Positions 33,160 through 41,255 of a stretch of DNA of 64,000 bases are shown here, piece after piece; the first letter of the stretch is position 1, and the number at the start of each line of letters is the position of its first letter. The notes beneath the pieces were generated by a model. It did no database searches. It was not told where the DNA came from and saw only the letters and a list, made by a program, of their open reading frames with translations. Origin of the DNA: Xanthobacteraceae bacterium (GTDB taxonomy: Bacteria > Pseudomonadota > Alphaproteobacteria > Rhizobiales > Xanthobacteraceae); the NCBI GenBank assembly GCA_022841625.1, contig JALHRD010000024.1, forward strand, positions 1-64,000, written 5' to 3'. Both the position numbers and the translations under genes were made by a program.

Positions 33160-34788
33160 ATGAGCGCTGGAACGCAGCAATACGATGTCGTCGTCATCGG
33201 CGCCGGCCACAACGGGCTGACCTGCGCCGCCTATCTCGGCATGGCGGGGTTGAAAGTGAAGATGGTCGAACGACGCTCCGTGGTCGGGGGCGCGGCGGTC
33301 ACCGAGGAGTTTCATCCCGGTTTTCGCAACTCGATCGCGGCTTATACCGTCAGCCTGCTCAATCCCAAAATCATCCGCGACTTGCGTCTGCACGATCTCG
33401 GATTGCGGATCGTCGAGCGCCGCGTCCAGAATTTCCTACCGGCGCCGGACGGCCGTTATCTCCTGTCGGCCGAAGGGAAAACCGAGGGTGAGATTGCCAA
33501 GCTCAGCCGCCATGACGCCGAACGCTATGCCGCCTTTGATCGCGAGATCGCCGTAGCGGTCGATGTTTTGCGTGAATTGATCCTGCGGGCGCCGCCCAAC
33601 CTCGCATCGGGATTCGCGGGCCTTGGCGAACTCATTAAGGCAGGCCGCCTGGGCCGCCAGTTGCGGCGCTTGTCCGACGATGACTTGCGCATGCTCTATG
33701 GCCTTTTCACCCGCTCGGCGGGCGAGCATCTTGACCATTGGTTCGAAAACGATCTGGTGAAGGCGCTGTTCGGCTTCGATGCGGTCGTCGGCTTTTACGG
33801 CAGTCCCTATACCCCGGGCACCGGCTATGTGCTGCTGCATCACGCCTTTGGTGAGGTCAACGGCAAGCGCCGAGTTTGGGGGCATGCCATCGGCGGCATG
33901 GGAGCGATCAGCGAGGCCATGGCGCGCGCCGCGGCCATCCATGGCGTCGAGATCGAGACCGGTGCATCGGTGCGCGAACTCCTGGTCGAAGGCGACCGGG
34001 CGCGCGGGGTCGTGCTGAACGATGGACGGGTCATCCGCGGCGACACGGTTGCGGTCAACGCCAATCTCAAGCTGTTCTACACATCGATGGTGCCGGATGG
34101 CGCATTGGACGATGCGTTCCTGCGCCGCATGCGAGAGTTTCGCTGCGGCTCCGGCACCTTCCGGATGAACCTCGCGCTGTCGGAGCTGCCGAGCTTTACG
34201 GCGCTGCCGGGACACGCGCTCGCCAATCATCACACCTCGGGAATCGTGATTGCGCCAAGCCTTGGCTATATGGATCGCGCCTATACCGACGCCCGCCAGC
34301 ACGGTTGGAGCAAGACGCCGATCGTCGAACTACTGATCCCCTCAACGCTGGACGACAGCTTGGCGCCGAAGGGCGCTCATGTTGCGACGTTGTTCTGCCA
34401 GCATGTCGCGCCGGAATTACCGGATGGCCGCTCCTGGAACGATCACACCGCACAAGTCGCCGATCTTATGATCGAGACCGTCGATCGCTTCGCACCCGGT
34501 TTCAAGGCGAGCGTGATCGGCCGCCAGGCGTTGAGCCCGCTCGACCTCGAACAAAAATTCGGCCTGCTCGGCGGCGACATCTCGCATGGCGCGATGTCAC
34601 TCGACCAACTGTTCTGGGCCCGGCCAATGCTGGGCTATGCGAATTATCGCGGTCCGCTGCCTGGCCTCTACCATTGCGGCGCCGGCGCACATCCCGGCGG
34701 CGGCGTTACCGGTGCGCCCGGTCATAATGCCGCACAAGCGATCCTCGCCGACCGACGCTGGCGCCGCCTTCGGCGGTCACAGCGCTAG
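33160..34788 (+). CDS. FAD-dependent phytoene-dehydrogenase-like oxidoreductase (PYROXD2/CrtI superfamily)
   Basis: A 542-residue flavoprotein. The FAD-binding dinucleotide fold opens the chain: DVVVIGAGHNGLTCAAYLGM then VERRSVVGGAAVTEE. The CrtI-type C-terminal motif is PGLYHCGAGAHPGGGVTGAP. The ATG at 33160 is chosen because the domain starts 8 residues later, though no clear ribosome site is visible. Family members oxidise or isomerise isoprenoid, amine or other hydrophobic substrates; no carotenoid genes are nearby. The 255 bp before it contain no gene I can support. Confidence 0.88.
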   Translation: MSAGTQQYDVVVIGAGHNGLTCAAYLGMAGLKVKMVERRSVVGGAAVTEEFHPGFRNSIAAYTVSLLNPKIIRDLRLHDLGLRIVERRVQNFLPAPDGRYLLSAEGKTEGEIAKLSRHDAERYAAFDREIAVAVDVLRELILRAPPNLASGFAGLGELIKAGRLGRQLRRLSDDDLRMLYGLFTRSAGEHLDHWFENDLVKALFGFDAVVGFYGSPYTPGTGYVLLHHAFGEVNGKRRVWGHAIGGMGAISEAMARAAAIHGVEIETGASVRELLVEGDRARGVVLNDGRVIRGDTVAVNANLKLFYTSMVPDGALDDAFLRRMREFRCGSGTFRMNLALSELPSFTALPGHALANHHTSGIVIAPSLGYMDRAYTDARQHGWSKTPIVELLIPSTLDDSLAPKGAHVATLFCQHVAPELPDGRSWNDHTAQVADLMIETVDRFAPGFKASVIGRQALSPLDLEQKFGLLGGDISHGAMSLDQLFWARPMLGYANYRGPLPGLYHCGAGAHPGGGVTGAPGHNAAQAILADRRWRRLRRSQR

Positions 34789-34878
34789 ATCGGAGCTTGG
34801 CGCAACCGGAGCGCCATGGCAGCATCCATGGCAAATCGGAGCCGCCAACGCTCCGCAAATTTGCCGGGGAGAGAAAGC

Positions 34879-35424
34879 ATGCGAACCGACGCGGCGAGCA
34901 CCATCGAGGATCGCATCCGCACCATCGAGGATCACCTCGAAATCTACAATCTGATCGCCAGTCACCCGCCCAGCGCCGACACCGCCGCGCAGTCCCATAT
35001 CCAATCGATCTTCACCGACGATGCGGTGCTCGACCTCGGCGGCGCCAAGACTGCGACCGGCAACCGAGCGATCTCCGAAATGTCGCAACGGCCGGCGCAT
35101 CAGGACGCGATCAAGGCCGGGCTCGCGCATTTCGCCGGCCTGCCGCATGTGACGATTGATGGCGACCGCGCGGTCGCCACCTCCTATCTACAAATCCTTG
35201 CTCCGCATCCCAGCGCCGATGAAGTCGAGGTTCCAGCGCATGGCACTTCTCGAGGTTATCGCGTTCACCGTGTCGGTGCCAACCGCTGGGAACTGCTGCG
35301 GACATCGGAGGGCTGGAAAATCAAACGCCGCACCTACCGCACGCTCGACGGCTCAGCGCCCGCGCTCGATATTCTGGCGCAGGCGCTCGCGCCGTCGTCA
35401 CACCCGCGATCGGCAGCCATTTAA
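34879..35424 (+). CDS. SnoaL/NTF2-like protein
   Basis: A 181-residue single-domain NTF2-fold protein of the SnoaL_4 type. The family's opening helix is IEDRIRTIEDHLEIYNLIAS, followed by SIFTDDAVLDLGG, HVTIDGDRAVATSYLQIL and GWKIKRRTYRTLDG. GGGGAGAG precedes the ATG. The fold serves as ring-hydroxylase beta subunits, isomerases or dehydratases. It sits 90 nt after the flavoprotein and 15 nt before an ABC ATPase gene, so it is likely co-transcribed with the transporter. Confidence 0.83.
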   Translation: MRTDAASTIEDRIRTIEDHLEIYNLIASHPPSADTAAQSHIQSIFTDDAVLDLGGAKTATGNRAISEMSQRPAHQDAIKAGLAHFAGLPHVTIDGDRAVATSYLQILAPHPSADEVEVPAHGTSRGYRVHRVGANRWELLRTSEGWKIKRRTYRTLDGSAPALDILAQALAPSSHPRSAAI

Positions 35425-35439
35425 CCCGACGGACGGCAC

Positions 35440-36201
35440 ATGCCCCATATCGAAGTCCGCGACGTGTCGCTCACCTACGATACACCTACCGGCAAGGTGG
35501 CGGGGGTCGAACGCGCGAGCTTCGAGATGGAGCAATCGCAATTCCTTTGTCTGGTCGGCCCATCCGGCTGCGGCAAGACGACGCTGCTCAACATCATTGC
35601 CGGCTTTCTGACCCCCACCGCCGGTGAAATCCGCATCGACGGCAAGCCGATCACCAGCCATGGCACCGACCGCGGGGTGGTGTTCCAGGATTTTGCGCAA
35701 TTGTTTCCGTGGCGGACGGCGCTGGGCAATGTCGCATTCGGCCTGGAAATGAAAGGCATCCCAAAAGTCGAGCGCGACGCGATCGCCATGCGTCAGCTCC
35801 AGCTCGTGAAGCTGGAGAAATTCGCCCATTCCTACCCGCATCACCTTTCCGGCGGGATGCAGCAGCGGGTCGCCATCGCTCGCGCATTGGCCTACAATCC
35901 GGCTGTGCTGCTGATGGACGAGCCGTTTGCGGCGCTCGATGCACTCACCCGCGACGCAATGCAGCAGTTACTCGCTGATGTGTGGCGGGAAACCCGGAAG
36001 ACGGTGATCTACGTGACCCACAACGTCGCCGAGGCCGTCTATCTCGCGGATCGCGTGATCGTCATGAGCCCGCATCCCGGCACGGTAAAGACCGAAGTCG
36101 CCGTCTCGCTCGCGCGGCCGCGCAACCCGCTGAGCGTTGAATTCCTAGATTACCAAAAGCTGCTGCTGCGCCATCTCGGACAGAACGCGCCCACCGCGTA
36201 A
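35440..36201 (+). CDS. ABC transporter ATPase, NitT/TauT (SsuB/TauB-like) type
   Basis: A 253-residue nucleotide-binding subunit with all ABC motifs: Walker A GPSGCGKTTLLN, Q-loop FQDFAQLFPWRT, signature LSGGMQQRVAIARAL, Walker B VLLMDEPFAALDAL and switch H in VTHNVAEAVYLADR. It closely follows the SnoaL gene and precedes a Bug receptor (38 nt) and a Tat-exported NMT1-type receptor. Its likely permeases are the pair at 27.6-29.2 kb, because none are adjacent. Confidence 0.94.
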   Translation: MPHIEVRDVSLTYDTPTGKVAGVERASFEMEQSQFLCLVGPSGCGKTTLLNIIAGFLTPTAGEIRIDGKPITSHGTDRGVVFQDFAQLFPWRTALGNVAFGLEMKGIPKVERDAIAMRQLQLVKLEKFAHSYPHHLSGGMQQRVAIARALAYNPAVLLMDEPFAALDALTRDAMQQLLADVWRETRKTVIYVTHNVAEAVYLADRVIVMSPHPGTVKTEVAVSLARPRNPLSVEFLDYQKLLLRHLGQNAPTA

Positions 36202-36239
36202 AGTCCGATCGCGTACTGTCAATGATAGGAAATTTTTTG

Positions 36240-37211
36240 ATGCGAATGGTCCGCTCCACTCTGCTGAGGCTTGGCGTCACCGCTGCGGCGCTCATCGCCG
36301 TAACCGCGGCCGATGCCCAGAGCTATGCCACGCGGCCGGTGCGGCTGATCGTCGGCTTTGGCGCCGGTGGACCAACCGACATACCGGCACGCTTCGTCGC
36401 TGACAGGCTCGGCGCCCAGCTCGGCCACCGCGTCATCGTGGAGAACAAGCCGGGCGCCGCCGGCATGCTCGCCACCCGGGATGTGATCGCGCAGCCGGCG
36501 GACGGCCACACGCTGCTGCTGTGTACACATTTTGAGTCGATCAACACCGCCGTCTACCGCAATCCGCAGTTCAAACTCGACGATCTCGCGCCGATCTCGC
36601 TGATCTCCAAATATTACTACGGCATCGCCATGACCAATGAGGTCCCCGCAAACGACATGCGATCGTTCATCGCCTATGCCAAGGCCAATCCCGACAAGCT
36701 CAGCTACGCGACAATCGGCGCCGCTTCGGCGCAGGAAATTCTCATGCGCCAGCTTGAGCGACTCGCCGGCATTTCGATGACCCGTATCCCGTTCCGTACC
36801 GGTCCGCAGATCATGCCTGATCTGATCGCCGGGCGCGTGCACATCTATCTGTCGCCGACCTTGTCGGTTTTGCCGTTGCACAATGACAAGCAGCTCAAGG
36901 TACTGGCGATTTCGAGCCCCGCGCGCCTCGACAGCGCCAAGGACATTCCAACACTCACCGAAAGTAATGTGCCGTTCGTGCGTTTCGGCTGGCTTGGCAT
37001 ATGCGCCCGCGCCGGAACGCCGCAAGCCATCCTCGATGAGCTGCACCGTCGGCTGGTTACCATCGTCGAATCTGCGGAATACCGTGCGATGATCGAGAAA
37101 TCTGGCTCGATTGCCACCGCATCAACGCCCAAGGAGCTCGGACAGATCATCATCCAAACCCGCGACGAGGTCGCATCGACCATTGTGGAATTCGGAATGC
37201 AGCAGGATTGA
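36240..37211 (+). CDS. Bug/TctC-family periplasmic receptor inside an ABC operon
   Basis: A 323-residue Bug receptor: signal peptide (ending ADAQ at about 25), YATRPVRLIVGFGAGGPTD, VIVENKPGAAGM and RIPFRTGPQIMPDLIAGRVH. I prefer the ATG at 36240 (AGGA 10 nt upstream) over 36222. It lies between an ABC ATPase (38 nt) and an ABC receptor (27 nt), all on one strand, an arrangement unlike classical tripartite systems. It repeats the pattern of the Bug gene behind the two permeases. Confidence 0.91.
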   Translation: MRMVRSTLLRLGVTAAALIAVTAADAQSYATRPVRLIVGFGAGGPTDIPARFVADRLGAQLGHRVIVENKPGAAGMLATRDVIAQPADGHTLLLCTHFESINTAVYRNPQFKLDDLAPISLISKYYYGIAMTNEVPANDMRSFIAYAKANPDKLSYATIGAASAQEILMRQLERLAGISMTRIPFRTGPQIMPDLIAGRVHIYLSPTLSVLPLHNDKQLKVLAISSPARLDSAKDIPTLTESNVPFVRFGWLGICARAGTPQAILDELHRRLVTIVESAEYRAMIEKSGSIATASTPKELGQIIIQTRDEVASTIVEFGMQQD

Positions 37212-37238
37212 CGTAACCCGTTCACAGGAGGAACGACA

Positions 37239-38228
37239 ATGACCATCAAGCCCGCATTGACGCGCCGGCAGTATCTCGCCGCCACCGGCGCAAGCGCTCT
37301 GGTGCTCGGCCTTGGCGCGCAGCCCGGGTCGGCTCAAATGGCGATGATCCGCCAGGGCTATCAGACCAACATCTGGGGGATGCCGACCTATTACCTGATG
37401 AAATCGGGCGCGCTTGAACGGCGCGGTCTCAAATTCCAGGAATTCGCCGTGCCCTCCGGCAACCTCACCATGCAACAGATGGTCGGTCGTCAGGTCGATC
37501 TCGGCACCTATGCCGGCCAGTCGTTCCTGATCGGTCATGACCGCGGCGGCCTAGTCGCCATCGCGCTGATCGAATATGTCGGCAAGACCGCGCAGGTCGT
37601 CACCCGCAAGGACCTTAACATCACCTCGATCGAAGGACTGAAAGGCAAGAAGATCGCCAATCAGGTCGGTTCATCGATTGCCAATGTGTTCGTCGACACG
37701 ATCGGACCGAAATTCGGGCTGCGCAAGGCCGACTTTCAAGAAATCCGGATGAACGTCAACGACATGGTCGCCGCCATGGTGGCCAGAACCATCGATGCCA
37801 TGGTCAATGTCGAGCCCTATAACGCGATTGCGGTTGCCGATGGGATCGGGGTTTCGATCCTGGATTTCTCGGGCTTCGATCGGATGCCGGTGCTGATGGC
37901 AGCAACGCCCGAATTCGTCGACAAGCACCCGGCGACCGTCGTCGCCTATCTTCAGGCTTGGCGTGACGTCGCGGCTGATTTCAAGAGCAATTCGGAAAAG
38001 GTCACGAATGTGATCCACGGCTTCTTCACCGACAAGGGCTACAAGATGGACCGCAAGGCCTTTGCGCAGGCGCTGGCGCGTGTCGAGGTCAGTCCGGGCT
38101 TCCCGGCAGAGCTTCACGGCTACCTCCAGAACGAGGCCGAAGTCCTGCTGCGGGAGAAGAAGATCAACGCCATGCCGGACTGGAAGAAGGCACTGCGGCC
38201 GGAGTTCTGGGCCAAGGCCAGCAGTTAG
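37239..38228 (+). CDS. Tat-exported NitT/TauT-type ABC substrate-binding protein
   Basis: A 329-residue receptor of the NMT1/SsuA type with a twin-arginine signal (LTRRQYLAATGASALVLGLG, cleavage near GSAQ, residue 33). The mature protein starts IRQGYQTNIWGMPTYYLMK and includes RQVDLGTYAGQSFLIG, GLKGKKIANQVGSSIANVF and RTIDAMVNVEPYNAIA. Tat export suggests folding or cofactor loading in the cytoplasm. GGAGGAACGACA precedes the ATG. It completes the ABC transporter with the ATPase upstream; a hairpin terminator follows. Confidence 0.91.
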   Translation: MTIKPALTRRQYLAATGASALVLGLGAQPGSAQMAMIRQGYQTNIWGMPTYYLMKSGALERRGLKFQEFAVPSGNLTMQQMVGRQVDLGTYAGQSFLIGHDRGGLVAIALIEYVGKTAQVVTRKDLNITSIEGLKGKKIANQVGSSIANVFVDTIGPKFGLRKADFQEIRMNVNDMVAAMVARTIDAMVNVEPYNAIAVADGIGVSILDFSGFDRMPVLMAATPEFVDKHPATVVAYLQAWRDVAADFKSNSEKVTNVIHGFFTDKGYKMDRKAFAQALARVEVSPGFPAELHGYLQNEAEVLLREKKINAMPDWKKALRPEFWAKASS

Positions 38229-38264
38229 GCTATCACCCACCACGAGGCTCGCATCGCGATCACA

Positions 38265-38290
38265 GCCGGTGCGCTTGCACCGGCCTTTTC
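38265..38290 (+). terminator. Rho-independent terminator
   Basis: GCCGGTGC (38265-38272) and GCACCGGC (38277-38284) pair perfectly around a GCTT loop and are followed by CTTTTC. It lies 36 nt after the ABC receptor gene and before the LVIVD-protein gene, so it separates the two transcripts. Confidence 0.8.
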
Positions 38291-38343
38291 ATGCCCGGGC
38301 GAAACGCGCTACATCCTGCCCGCCCAACCGGAGGAAGTCGTCA

Positions 38344-39591
38344 ATGTCCGCAAGTCCGCTACAAGGAAGCGCCTACGACCCCGTTACCTGGAATTTCAAG
38401 CTGATCGCCCAGCACACGCTCGACGGCTTCGGCGGCATGGGCGAAGGCATGTCGGTCCAGATTGCGCCCGACGGGCGACGGATCATCTGGCTTGCGCACG
38501 AAAGCGCGCCGAAGAATTTCACCGCGGTTGACGTCTCCGACCCACGCAAGCCCAAGGTGGTCTGCCAGACCGAACTGCCGCAGGGCTATATGCGCTCCAA
38601 CTCGCTGGAAATCACCGATCAGATGATGGCGGTGGCCTATCAGTGCCAGAAGGTCGGGCAAAAGCCGGCTGGCTTTGAGCTGTTCGATATTTCGACCCCG
38701 GAGAAGCCAAAGTCGATCGCTTTTGTCGATTGCTCAGGGCCATTCTCGCGCGGCGTGCACCAGCTCTGGTTCGCCGACGGCGAATACGTGCATATGGCAG
38801 CCGGCGCCGCCGACTTCGAGCCCAACCATCCGCTCGACGACCAGATCTATCGCTGCTTTGACGTGCGCAATCCGTCCAAGCCGACCGAGGTGGGCCGCTG
38901 GTGGTTGCCAGGCACGCGCAAGGGCGACAATGAGCCGCCGCCGGCACGCCACCAGAAGCCTGCGCTGGACAAGGGCAACCGCGCCCACAACACCAATGTC
39001 TATCCGCAGCGCCCCGACCGGATGTATCTCGCTTATCTGGACGCCGGCATGTTCATCATGGACATCTCCGACAAGTCGAAACCAAAACCAATCTCCCGGT
39101 TCGACAACTCGCCGCCCTACACCGGATTTACCCATACCATCGTGCCGCTGTTCGATCGCGGCTTGGTGGTGATGACCGACGAGTCGACCTCCGACGACGC
39201 CGCCGATTGGCCGAAGCTGATCTGGATTCTCGATGCCCGCGACGAAACCAATCTGGTTCCGATCTCGACCTGCCCGATGCCAAACCCGGAGGACTACAAG
39301 ACTCGCGGCGGCCGCTTCGGCGCGCACAACATCCACGAGAACACCCCGCGCCCGACCTCTTGGCAATCCGACCAGATCGTGCTCGGCACGTTCTTCAACG
39401 GCGGACTGCGCGCCTACGACATTTCCAATGCCTACCAGCCTAAGGAAGTCGCGACTTTCGTTCCGCCCGGTCCGGCACTGTCGAAATACGCGTCGATCCA
39501 ACTCAATGACGTGTTCGTCGACGAACGAGAGATCGTCTACACGGTCGATCGCTTCTCCGGCGGGCTTTACATCCTGGAGATGGATTTCTGA
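38344..39591 (+). CDS. LVIVD-repeat (beta-propeller-like) protein
   Basis: A 415-residue protein with at least five LVIVD-type repeats, each a strand with D(V/I)S followed by PxKP: FTAVDVSDPRKPKVV, FELFDISTPEKPKSIA, YRCFDVRNPSKPTEVG, MFIMDISDKSKPKPIS and LRAYDISNAYQPKEVA. These form propeller blades used for binding. No signal peptide is seen. Histidine-rich spots (GVHQLW, FTHTIVP, GAHNIHEN) could bind metal. GGAGGAA precedes the ATG. It is 50 nt upstream of the G3E GTPase, so it probably starts the operon for the IorAB-type hydroxylase. Exact role unknown. Confidence 0.82.
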   Translation: MSASPLQGSAYDPVTWNFKLIAQHTLDGFGGMGEGMSVQIAPDGRRIIWLAHESAPKNFTAVDVSDPRKPKVVCQTELPQGYMRSNSLEITDQMMAVAYQCQKVGQKPAGFELFDISTPEKPKSIAFVDCSGPFSRGVHQLWFADGEYVHMAAGAADFEPNHPLDDQIYRCFDVRNPSKPTEVGRWWLPGTRKGDNEPPPARHQKPALDKGNRAHNTNVYPQRPDRMYLAYLDAGMFIMDISDKSKPKPISRFDNSPPYTGFTHTIVPLFDRGLVVMTDESTSDDAADWPKLIWILDARDETNLVPISTCPMPNPEDYKTRGGRFGAHNIHENTPRPTSWQSDQIVLGTFFNGGLRAYDISNAYQPKEVATFVPPGPALSKYASIQLNDVFVDEREIVYTVDRFSGGLYILEMDF

Positions 39592-39641
39592 CGGGACTCG
39601 ACCTCTTTCCATCCCGCGAAGCCGGCCCGTTCGGACGGCGG

Positions 39642-40631
39642 GTGAAACACGCGCGCGGCGGACGCATTCCCGTGACAGTGCTCACCGGCTTCCTCGGCGC
39701 GGGCAAAACCACCCTCCTGCGGCACTTCCTGACCACGCCGGAAGGCCGCGGCACCGCCGTCATCGTCAACGAATATGGCGCGGTCGGCATCGACGACGCG
39801 CTGCTCCGTAGTTCCAACGACCAGACCACCCTGCTCGGCAACGGCTGCGTCTGCTGCGTCACCCGCACCGACCTGCAAAATGCGCTGCGCAAGCTCGTGA
39901 TCGATCGCGAACGCGGCGATGTCCCGCCGTTCGTGCGGATTGTGATCGAGACCTCGGGCCTCGCCGACCCCGCGCCGATCCTGCAGACCTTCGCGACCGA
40001 CCGGGCGCTGGGTGGTGAGTTCTTTGTCGAGGTGGTCGCGACCGTGGTCGATACCGCAACCGGCCTCGACACCATGGGTTGGTCGTCGGAGTCGCGCAAA
40101 CAGGTGATCCTCGCCGATCGCCTGATTTTGTCGAAGACCGACCTTGCGCCACTGGAAGCGGCCGAGGCGCTACGGACGCGGCTGCGCGAGCTCAATACCC
40201 ATGCCGAGATCGCCGTGGCGACCGATGGCCGGATCGACCCCCGCTGCCTGATCGAGGGCATCGGCTCCGGCGAACGATCCGGCTTTGTCGCCGAAGCGGA
40301 ACATTCGGACGGTATCGCAAGCTTCGTGGTGAACGAGGAAAATCCGGTGGACTGGACTGCCTTCGCGCGCACAATGGAGACTCTGGTTGCGCTGCGCGGC
40401 GGCGACCTTCTGCGGGTCAAAGGCTTCCTTGACGTTAGAGGCTGCCGCGGGCCGGTGCTGGTGCAGTTCGTGCAGCACCTTGCTCATCCGCCAATCGAGC
40501 TTGCCGCATGGCCGGATGGCGACCGCAAGAGCCGGGTGGTCTTCATCACGCGGAATATTCCGGAAGCCAAGGTGCGCGCGCTGCTCGTGGCAGTACATGC
40601 CCTCAGCCCGGCAGACGCCACGCGCAAATGA
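39642..40631 (+). CDS. G3E-family (CobW/YjiA/Nha3-like) GTPase metallochaperone
   Basis: A 329-residue GTPase with GTG start. P-loop LTGFLGAGKTTLL at 14-26, the metal-binding GCVCC motif (C69, C71, C72), the family VIETSGLADP, and a SKTD guanine motif, plus the CobW C-terminal domain. G3E proteins deliver metals such as Zn, Co or Ni to client enzymes. Lying between the LVIVD protein and a 2Fe-2S/Mo hydroxylase, it may help mature one of them; that is inference. Confidence 0.9.
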   Translation: MKHARGGRIPVTVLTGFLGAGKTTLLRHFLTTPEGRGTAVIVNEYGAVGIDDALLRSSNDQTTLLGNGCVCCVTRTDLQNALRKLVIDRERGDVPPFVRIVIETSGLADPAPILQTFATDRALGGEFFVEVVATVVDTATGLDTMGWSSESRKQVILADRLILSKTDLAPLEAAEALRTRLRELNTHAEIAVATDGRIDPRCLIEGIGSGERSGFVAEAEHSDGIASFVVNEENPVDWTAFARTMETLVALRGGDLLRVKGFLDVRGCRGPVLVQFVQHLAHPPIELAAWPDGDRKSRVVFITRNIPEAKVRALLVAVHALSPADATRK

Positions 40632-40779
40632 CGCCGTGGGGGTGTTTCCAACCGCACCGCCTTGGACTACCCTTGCCCAAGAACAATCCCAATCACGGCC
40701 GATGCCGTGACCCGTGGCCGATGGCGGAGGCCCATCGTCCACCCCCTTTTTCAGAAACCACCCAGGGAGACACGCACCC

Positions 40780-41244
40780 ATGGCCAAATTTACCCTCGAC
40801 GTGAATGGCAAGCCGCATGCGATCGACGTCGATCCCGACATGCCGCTGCTCTATGCGCTCAAGAACGATGTCGGACTGAACAATCCGCAATTCGGCTGTG
40901 GGCTGGCACAGTGCGGCGCCTGCACCGTGCATCTCAACGGCCAGCCGATCCGCTCCTGCGTCACGCCGGTGTCGGCGGTCGGCGACAGCAAGGTGGTGAC
41001 GCTGTCCGGGCTCGGCACGCCCGAGAAGCCGCACCCGCTGCAGACCGCCTATGTCGAGGAACAGGTCACCCAATGCGGCTACTGCATCAGCGGCTGGATC
41101 ATGACCGCGGCCGCGTTCCTGCGCGACAATAAGAAACCCTCCGATGCGCAGATCAAGCAGGCCCTGCAGGGCATCAAATGCCGCTGCGGAACCCACGTAA
41201 ACATCCTGCGCGCGGTCAAGCGTGCCGCGACGATGATGGGCTGA
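40780..41244 (+). CDS. 2Fe-2S subunit of a xanthine-oxidase-family hydroxylase (IorA-like)
   Basis: A 154-residue electron-transfer subunit. The plant-type cluster ligands are C40, C45, C48 and C60, and the second cluster ligands C99, C102, C134 and C136 (QCGYC, KCRCG), the standard IorA/CoxS arrangement. GGGAGACAC precedes the ATG at 40780, which is preferred over an in-frame start at 40714. The Mo-subunit gene begins 11 nt later. It passes electrons from the Mo site to a periplasmic or membrane acceptor. Confidence 0.93.
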   Translation: MAKFTLDVNGKPHAIDVDPDMPLLYALKNDVGLNNPQFGCGLAQCGACTVHLNGQPIRSCVTPVSAVGDSKVVTLSGLGTPEKPHPLQTAYVEEQVTQCGYCISGWIMTAAAFLRDNKKPSDAQIKQALQGIKCRCGTHVNILRAVKRAATMMG

Positions 41245-41255
41245 GGGAGACGATC

